In this document: positions 55,917-64,000 of the stretch, one piece after another
Layout: every line of letters starts with the position of its first letter
How positions within the stretch are numbered: the stretch's first letter is position 1
From: Chrysomallon squamiferum
Taxonomy: Eukaryota; Mollusca; Gastropoda; Neomphalida; Peltospiridae
Assembly (NCBI GenBank): GCA_012295275.1
Contig: CM022676.1
Location: 5,149,687-5,213,686, forward strand
Reading direction: 5' to 3'
DNA: 64,000 nt
Position numbers and translations under genes: made by a program
The notes under the pieces: model-generated
Told to the model about the DNA's origin: nothing
Database searches by the model: none
The model's input: the letters and a program-made list of their open reading frames with translations, nothing else

Positions 55917-58009
55917 ATGATAATAAATAAATAATAAAAATAAAAGTAAAATGGTGTTGCATAATAATATCCATTGAAATGTCTTCATTCTTTAGTATAG
56001 GAACCTATATTTAAGATACCAAATGTATCAGTTATATGATTTAGTAAAATTGAATAGTTATGGTTGAAAATGGAACAGATGATGAAACAACTGTATTTTG
56101 CACAAGTGTGGATATAGCTGGACATGCAGGTAATTTCAATTTGCATACAAACATTTTGGCTAAGTACATGTTATTATTCCTTGAATGTTTTGCATATGCA
56201 TAGCTGATGCAAACATTTTATACTGATAAACATGTGGGAGTGCTGTTGTTTTTGGGAAGGGTTTTATTAAAATTTATTTACTTTTTTTACTTTTTTTTTT
56301 AATCCATATTGCCTTCTGGTTTATGAGTATTTTGTACACAGTCAAATCAGCAACTTGTGCTATCAGTCATGAAATTTATCAGTTTAATTCTTCCCTCTGT
56401 CTCACATTTGAACCATGATTCTTTTCTTTTCTTGACTCCCACCACCCAAGAAATGCATTTGTGTTATTAGCTGAATAAAAAGGATATTGTTGATGTAAGA
56501 ATATAGGTTCTCTTTAAGTGCCAAAAAAGATCATTCCTAATGATTGTAGTTTTTGTCTGTTTTGTGAAAAGTTAGGTCTGCAAGAAATAACTTGACCTGC
56601 TGTCTCACAGCCAGTCCAATTGATGTCTCATCTTAGAAACACTAAAATTTTAAAACTTGTAAAACTACAACAAAAGGAAATGTTCTTTTTATGGTTTATT
56701 TATGGAAATATAACGATAGGCATGTTCAGTTGATGAAGCTACATTATTTTAAACACATACATTGTCTGTATATCATACAAAGCTTTACAGTTCACTTTAT
56801 TTTTTAGCTCTAAATATTTACAAACTTTTGTAATTCATTACAAATAAAAATGTTAAAAGAAGTGTTCACTGGGGTTATAAGCATATTAAAAAGTGATTCT
56901 GTAAAAAGTATCATATGAACTAATTAGAAATATTTTAAATGGTATTTGTATTTTAAAAAATCTCACTATAATTATTTGCTGTTTGTTAATTAATTTTTAT
57001 GTATAAAACTGAAATTTTTTAAGGTGCACCTATTTATCATGTTACCAGATCTGCAGGTTTTTATCGTATATGTTATACAAATTTTATGCAATATACTGAA
57101 TGTTGTTGTTTAGTCCATGTTTACAATGACAACTGCACCCTTTTGTGCAGATTTGTTCTGTTTGTTTATTGTTTGTTAATGATGACATCAGCAGACTTGC
57201 TTCTTGGTATTTGTCTTTCTAATTGATTATTTTATCATTATTTTAATTTAGACAAAAAAGTTTATTTAATCATCTTTGATAATTTTTATTAAACTCATGG
57301 AAATCAATTTACAATATATGTCTGTAACATTATTTTTATTTTTACATTTAGTCTGTCTTTTAAAATCTTAAATTTCTCATTCTCATTCTTTGTAAAAAAA
57401 AGTTCTTTCTGTCTTGCCCTCCCTCCCACTATCTATCCATTTCTGTCTCTCCTTTAAACTCTTTTAATATTTTGTAACTATTATTATTTTGTTAGAAAGA
57501 TGAATAACGTAAAGCAATGTCTGTTCAGAAATTTTTTCTGATTTTAAATAAATGTTTATTAATAATGTTGCTGGTGTTTGTGTCTTTTTAAAAAAATTCA
57601 TTATGATATAATAATAATATTACCTTTCTGACACTATACATTCACTTTATAAAATGAAAAAAAATAAAATTGCTCTATCTTTCCACATACATGACAGTGC
57701 TATCATAAAATGTTATATTAGAAAAATGAGATTTGACATTAATTTATATAACACAAAAATGGTAATAGCAACCAAAATAAATTTACATTTTACAACGCAT
57801 AGAGAGCACTACACTATAAATAAACAGCTAGCTTTAGGCTTGATGTGTTACACATTGAATATCTGTTTAATAAGGATTTCTTTCCCATTGTAACCATTGC
57901 CTTCAAGTTGTCATCAAAATCTCTATTATCTGTTCACCAGTAGGTGCATGTTAAATAAATGTAAAAATGTATTCAGACATTAGAAACCAATCATAAAACA
58001 TTAATAATT

Positions 58010-58580
58010 TAATTTACAACATAAACAGAAGAGATTGAGAAAAAATACATTGTATTATTCTATTCAAGACTGTATATATATTTAGAATTAAACATATAAC
58101 ATATTACAAAGCTGAGATTATCACATTATCTGATGTAAATAAACAGAAGAGAAAAATAAAATATATTTTATTATTTTTAGGACAGTACATGCCATTCAAA
58201 ATTAATCATAATACATTATTGTATTTCAAAGCTCAGAAGAGTCAGATAAGATGTTATTTATCTGATACAAATAAATAGAGAGAAGAGAAAGTAAGTACAT
58301 TATATTATTGTTAGGACAGTACATACCATTCAGAATTAATCATATAATACAGTATTACAAAGCTGCGATATGATGTTACTTACCTGATATAAATAAATGG
58401 AAGAGATAATTAAATACATTATATTACTCTAATCAGGCAGTACATACCAGTTAGAATTGATCATAAGACTATAGTATTACAAAGTTGAGTTATGTCATTA
58501 TAATATCCTGTTAGAACAGGATATACATTTCTAATTAATCACATAACATTATAGTATTGCAAAGCTGATATTGTTTATTT
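58010..58580 (+). repeat. Degenerate ~125-bp tandem repeat, about five units
   Basis: Units share GACAGTACATACCATTCAGA, ATTAATCATA, TATTACAAAGCTGA and TTATCTGATATAAATAAA. Unit phrases occur near 58065, 58185, 58315, 58437 and 58513. The array lies just upstream of the secreted EGF gene. Confidence 0.75.
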
Positions 58581-58909
58581 GACGCAGTCAAATTACATTC
58601 ACTTGTTTTGTTTACATCTGTCTGAGAGACTGTTAAGTTTATCACTCAGTCTAAAGCTAGCTGATCATAACCAGATGTGTAAACTGACTGACCATCCATG
58701 TCCATCTAGCCTGACTAAATAGTTCTCATCTTACATGGAATATGTTCTTGTGCTTGCAGAAATATCAGGCTGTTAATCTGAAAGAACTCCAATGTACTTT
58801 ATTTTTAAGTTCTTTGGATTTTTTTTTTTGAATATATTACAACATCATGCTGAAGTGTAGAAGAAAACTGAACTGAAGAAGTAAATGTTGATATGAAGCT
58901 GAAGAATGG

Positions 58910-59251
58910 ATGGTTATTTTGAAAGATTTACCTAAAATTATGTCTTTTCTAGTACATGTATTTATTTTGTGTTTTATACTGCTTTTAACTGTGAGGACTA
59001 ATAATGGTATGAAACAAAAAAGAAGGTAAGATTCTGGGGTTTTTCAAGATATATTTTTATAAGTGTTTAAGTGCAAAGTTGTAGTGATAGTATATTTCCT
59101 GTTACAACCATATTTGCAAACTGTATATAGATGAAACCAAAATGAGAATAGCAAAAATATAATTATTTAATTAATATTACTACAGTTTTTTATTTTATTT
59201 TATTTTATTTTATTTTATTTTATTTATTTTATTTATTATGTTGATTTACAA

Positions 59252-59286
<35 letters not shown>

Positions 59287-60825
59287 TATTATTATTAATA
59301 TTATTATTTTTCTATTAATCTTAAAATATTATATTATTGATTTAGAAATTATTATTATTATTATTTTAATTTCTATTAGTCTTAAAAATATATCATCAAA
59401 CATGCTATTTCACACTGAATTTTTTTTTTTAACCATAATTACAGCAGTGACAAAAAACACAATATCCCAATCCAATTAACTGCGAAACATAAACCAAACT
59501 GCCAGTCATTGAGATGTAGCCAAGATTGCAATGAAGATTTAAGTTACCCACAATGCACCTGTCTTTCTGGATATATATTACAAGAAGATTTAATTTCATG
59601 CAAAGGTTTGTTTATGTTTTAATTCTTTTCTCATTAATCTTATTTCTTTAATTTACTATTATTTGCTGAAATATTTTCTTTATTTTAAATTTTTAAAATT
59701 TCTTTTATTTTTATCAACAACTGTTAAATTTTTGTCTTACATGTGAATTAGTTAACTAGGTAAAAATTCTATATCTTAATTTTTAACAAAAGTAAAAATA
59801 ATAGTTAACAAATTAACAATCTGTATATCTATTTTTGAGCCAAAAATAAAATGATAAACAATGTATTACACAGTTTATTAAACTTAATAATGTAAATGTC
59901 AAAATCACAAAATTGCAAAGGTGAAATTATATTTTTCTAATTAAGAAGTAATCAAAATTTATTTAAGAAATATAATAAGAAAATTGAGAAACTGATTTTT
60001 AACTAAAATTCTACCTAAAAAAAAAAAAATAATAAAAACAAATAAATAAATAAATAAATAAAAAATTAAAAATAAATAAAATATTTTAGTTCAAAGTTAC
60101 TGCTAGTTTAAATTTCTTTCAGTTAAACTGTTTTAAATGAAAATAATGTTGGAAAATAGAAAAGTTATAAATGTTGGTTTGATACGGTAAAGAAAGGCAA
60201 AAATTGCTTCTAAAACATCAGCGAGTATATTTTCTATTTAAAGCAGCATTTGCCACCTGTTATTTTCAGTCACGCATCAATACTGAATAAAGAATAGAGA
60301 TTATGTTTCTACAGATAAGACAGATAGAAGGATGAACTGAATGTTGCAGATATTTTGATTCCTGAAATCTCCATGTAAAAAAAAAAAAAAAAAAAAAAGT
60401 TGAAGGAAGAAATGAAAATAAGATAAAATAAAATATAATAAAAAATTAAATGTTTAAGAATGAAGAATTAATGGAAAAGAAATTTATAAGATTAAACTTT
60501 TAGGTTGACATGAGCAAACATAATGTTGATGTCTTCTCTGTCAAACTTATCTTTTTTTTTTTTTATTATTTTTTTTTTTATTAAGAAAAAAAATTAATGT
60601 TTAAGAATTTGGAATTAGTACAAGAGAGATGTATAAAATCTGCATAATAAAATGTTTTGATACATATGTGTTTGTGTGTGTGTGTGTGTGTGTGTGCATG
60701 CTTGCATATATGTTTGTACTGATATTAATTTTATTAATAAATATATAAATTAAGAATAATATTTAAAATAAAACATTTTTTTTAATTTGGATATATTTAT
60801 ACAAGTAACATATCTGTTTGTGTGT

Positions 60826-60868
<43 letters not shown>

Positions 60869-63800
60869 TGTGTGCAATCAAATATGTGTTTATATTGCTA
60901 TTAATTAATATATAAATTAAGATAATAATTCAAAATGAATTTAAGATATATTTTTTGATTTGGAAATATTTTATTCACAGATCTGAATGAATGCCTGCAG
61001 TTTCCAGATGTATGTGAACATGGCTGTCACAATACACCAGGAAGTTTTATGTGTGTGTGTCGAGATGGTTTTTCACTGAATGATGATGGCAGAACCTGCA
61101 GGAAAAATAACGATTACAGTATGTTTTGTTTTCATAGATCATGAACCATTTCATAGATTGTTTATTTATCTTTTAAAAAGTTTTCATTAATTTTTCTTTA
61201 GCTTATTTATTCCTTTATTCAGTTGGTGATTTATTTATCTGAATATCATAAACCATTTCCTGATAATGTATTTATCTTACCAAAAAAAAGGTTTTTTTAA
61301 ATTAATTGTTCTCATTATTCAATCAATAGCTTATTTATTCATTTATTCATTAATTTGTTAATTATCAAGGAATAAATATACTTATATCATCTATATTAAT
61401 TATAATATTTAAGTAAATATTCACTAATTTGTTAATTTAATAAGAATTCAGGGTCTTAATTTATTTCTTTTATTTTGAATCAAGGCAAAACTTTGTGCAA
61501 AGAAAGTGAAATATATCAATCTATGGCATCCAAAGATTCTAAATCTCTTTTAGGAAATGTTTTAGGATTACATCCAAGATCATCTATCAATAAGAATCAT
61601 CATGTTACAACAAGGAATCCTCATAACATTCCTGAAACAGGTCATCCCATTGGTTCATCCTTTGTCAGCTGACACATTTTCAGCCAGTGATTACCCTCCA
61701 TGTGGAATTACATGTCAGTCTGTGAATGGTGAAAACACTGATGGTAATAATGTTCCTTGTTCTCCAATTATATGTCCTAATGGCAGTTATGGTCCTTGTT
61801 GGCATCAACCTTGTACTGATAAATCTGGGCAAGTTATTGGACCTAAACTGATTGAAAAGGAATCGTTGGAGATTGGAAATGTGAATAAAAAAGTAAAAAA
61901 TAATAAAAAATCACTGTTTGATGATGAAAACTGGGGACCTTTTGTTTCTACAGACACTGGATTTAATGATGTCAAAAGGAATTCAGATGAACAGCAGTTT
62001 ATTCATGGTCAATTTGATAGTTATAACAAAAACTTAAAATCAGTTTCATCTCAAAAGGTTAGCAGCAGTAAACTGGAAGGACTAAATATCAAAAGAAAAC
62101 AAAAATTAACTAAAGATTTACTACTGCAAAAAGACAGAGATTTCAGAAACAAGTTAAAGAATGGAAAATACAAAAAATATAAATTTGATTCAAATCAAAA
62201 AGGTTCAAATGTGCACCCTTTATCACAGAATAAAAAAGGTAAGCAAAATTTAAAAAGGATGAACAAACAAAATAAAAAGGTGCCTTCACCTCTTTTGGAT
62301 AAATACAGTTTGAAGATCACCAATTCAAAATTTAATAAAGACAAGGAAGATATATTTCAGAACTTTTCAGAAAAGTTAACAGATGAAGATAGAAACATAC
62401 AGAATGATGAGTGGATATGCCGTGGAGATTTGTGTAACCAGAAATTACAAAATGAATCTGATGCTACTCCAGAACAGAAGAGAACTGATGAATTATTCAT
62501 TAGGTGTCCTCCTGGCTATTATAGGACATTTATTGATGGACAAATGATCTGCCAACAGTTCAGGAAGAGTGTTCTTAGGAGACTTCTCAAAAAGAAAAAA
62601 TGTCCAAAAGGACAAAAAGCTGCTCTGACAGTGTTTGGAGTCAGATGTGTTGGGCCTGATGGAAAAATAGTTTGTCCAAAAGGTAAGACGTTAATAGAGA
62701 CAGTTGCTGGAGACAACTGTGTTGCTATAACAACAGAAGCAACTTGTGATGAGGGCTATGAGCTTGTGAATACTTCTGATGGAGTGCATTGTAAGCCAGT
62801 ACATACCACAACTACCACAACAACAACAGTTCCTATAAGATGTCCAGATGGACAGGTTCTAAGGGATACAAAAAAAGGGCCTAAATGCTTAATAATCACC
62901 CCAACAACATTACCAACTACTACATCAACAACAACTAGCACAACACCAAAACCAACTACTACTACTACCACCACCACAACACCAAAGCCAACAACCACAA
63001 CTACAACACCAAAACCAACAACAACCACTACTACAACACCAGAACCAACAACACCAAAACCAACAACATCAACTACTACTACTACTACTACCCAGAAACC
63101 AACCACAACTCAACTCACCTGTCCTGATGGTTTGAATCGTGTTCAGACATCAGTTGGTTTTGTCTGTCTCTACACTGGTCAAACCAGATCAACAACAACC
63201 CAACCTCCTCGGACCTGCCCTCCAGGAACTACATTAGTTGAGACTTCAAGTGGTCACACCTGCCAAGGCAGACCAGTGACCAGACTGCCAGACACCAGAT
63301 GTCCATCAGGTCAGATGTTAATCAAAGGATCAAGAGGACTCCGATGCAAAAGAATGCATGGAGGTATTCCAGACGAACATCTCTGTCCACCTGGATTAAC
63401 ACCTGTGAAAACAGACACTGGAACCAAATGCAGATATCATAAAAAGAAGACTCACATTAATAGTATTTCTGGTGGTGGATGTCCAAAGGATCACATCCTG
63501 AGGATGTCAAAAAATGGGTTTTATTGTGGGAAGTTGTTAACTGATTTGTTACCGGAATGTTCCAGAGGACAGGTGGTTGTTGAGATTAATGGAATATTAA
63601 AATGTATCAGAGAATCTCAGTCAACACTTCAGTGTGGATCAGGACAGGTCCTCGTCCAGACTCAAAATGGATTCTTCTGCAGACATAAAAAGTTTAACTT
63701 CATCAAAAACTGTTCTGATGGTGAAGTTTTCGTTATTCGAGATTCAGAAGGTCAGTGTGTGAAACTGGATAAAAATCACAAACTCTGTGAATCAGGCTAC

Positions 63801-64000
63801 AAAGCCATGATGACTGAAGATGGTTTGCTTTGCAAATTATTTCAGTTAGAATTTGGATGTCCTGAAGGATATTACTTAGTTAATTCTGATGATTCTCCAG
63901 GATGTTTGCCATTAAGAGAAAACTGTGGTCCAGACCAGCCTTGTCCTATAACAAATCCTGTGGTACCTTGTGATGAAGGATACAAACTGGTCAGCAGAGG
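58910..64000 (+). CDS. Secreted EGF-domain protein with 16-residue Cys modules and mucin-like stretches (5' part)
   Basis: Exons 58910-59025, 59445-59605, 60981-61118, then a large exon from 61669 (or 61485) that is open to the window end. Exon 1 starts MVILKDLPKIMSFLVHVF and has a hydrophobic core ending near residue 30, a signal peptide. Exon 2 encodes an EGF-like domain (CQSLRCSQDC, CTCLSGY); exon 3 a calcium-binding EGF domain (DLNEC, CHNTPGSFMC, GFSLNDDGRTC). The large exon gives a Cys cluster (CGITC, CPNGSYGPCW), about 200 Lys/Asn-rich residues, then 15 complete Cys-16 modules interrupted by Thr/Pro-rich linkers. The final exon start is ambiguous: acceptor TTTGTCAG/CTGAC at 61668 gives a fully open frame, whereas acceptor CAAG at 61484 adds ~61 residues but then needs a one-base shift near 61670. 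Family unknown; an extracellular matrix or mucus protein is inferred. Confidence 0.85.
59186..59300. repeat. (TTTTA)n and (ATT)n tracts in the first intron of the EGF gene
   Basis: A pure TTTTA pentamer run is followed by ATT triplets. Confidence 0.95.
60660..60870. repeat. Two (GT)n tracts in an EGF-gene intron
   Basis: (GT)n at about 60668-60696 and 60826-60867 sit in related flanks (ACATATnTGTTTGTGTGTGT), suggesting a ~160-bp duplication. Confidence 0.85.
62505..64000 (+). repeat. Protein-level array of two-cysteine modules, each exactly 16 residues
   Basis: Fifteen complete modules have the form C-x2-(G)-x(11)-C, with Gly usually at position 4 and 13: CPPGYYRTFIDGQMIC, CPKGQKAALTVFGVRC, CPPGTTLVETSSGHTC, CGSGQVLVQTQNGFFC and others. 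The Cys-to-Cys distance is invariant while the inter-module spacing varies (roughly 8-20 residues, longer across the Thr-rich linkers). A sixteenth module is cut by the window end. Confidence 0.85.
62803..63114 (+). other. Thr/Pro-rich mucin-like segments
   Basis: Two Thr-rich linkers, a short one (VHTTTTTTTVP) and a long one of about 70 residues built from TTTTPKP-like units, flank one Cys module. Candidate dense O-glycosylation region. Confidence 0.85.

Larger units (their letters stand above)
51980..58909. other. ANKS3 3' flank and intergenic region
   Basis: About 6.9 kb without a supportable gene. It includes the probable ANKS3 3' UTR, a diverged segmental duplication (about 54180-55510), AAT microsatellites (53470-53486, 55872-55950) and a ~125-bp tandem array (58010-58580). 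The few open frames of 60-97 codons lack splice context and recognisable residues. Confidence 0.6.

Noticed and set aside
62756-63106. Minus-strand Val/Gly-rich open frame
   Set aside because: Antisense of the Thr/Pro-rich coding segment of the secreted protein.

Overview
This window is AT-rich metazoan nuclear DNA with GT-AG introns, abundant microsatellites and degenerate tandem repeats. The gene content points to a ciliated animal, possibly a mollusc or another lophotrochozoan. That placement rests only on general character (C2H2 zinc-finger genes, simple repeats) and is weak. I see no tRNA, rRNA, CRISPR array or intact transposon.

Layout from left to right: (1) 0.9-3.5 kb, plus strand: a two-exon C2H2 zinc-finger gene with nine fingers. 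(2) 3.7-8.9 kb: non-coding, with degenerate repeats. (3) 8.9-15.2 kb, minus strand: a five-exon zinc-finger gene with sixteen fingers. Its long first coding exon is broken by at least six frameshifts, one of them a clean 14-bp tandem duplication. (4) 15.3-24.7 kb: non-coding, with two tandem-repeat arrays and a CpG-containing candidate promoter near 17.3 kb. (5) 24.8-43.1 kb, minus strand: a 26-exon gene that I reconstructed with every splice phase matching (5,079 nt, 1,692 residues). Its N-terminal third is a DNAAF8 (C16orf71/Daap1) orthologue. Its C-terminal two thirds are a tandem array of divergent nucleoside-diphosphate-kinase-like modules. (6) 43.1-45.0 kb: a shared upstream region with an imperfect RFX X-box. 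(7) 45.0-52.0 kb, plus strand: ANKS3 in 13 coding exons (802 residues; ankyrin repeats, SAM domain, coiled tail). (8) 52-58.9 kb: non-coding, duplicated sequence. (9) 58.9 kb to the end, plus strand: the 5' part of a secreted protein with a signal peptide, EGF-like domains, a basic linker, Thr/Pro-rich stretches and an array of two-cysteine modules, each exactly 16 residues long. It is cut by the window end.

DNAAF8 and ANKS3 are both ciliary genes and lie head-to-head here, as their human orthologues do on 16p13.3. A shared ciliary promoter is therefore plausible. The two zinc-finger genes are convergent and share the habit of splicing inside the linker glycine codon. The strongest candidates for undescribed biology are the DNAAF8/NDK-array fusion and the 16-residue cysteine module of the right-hand gene.
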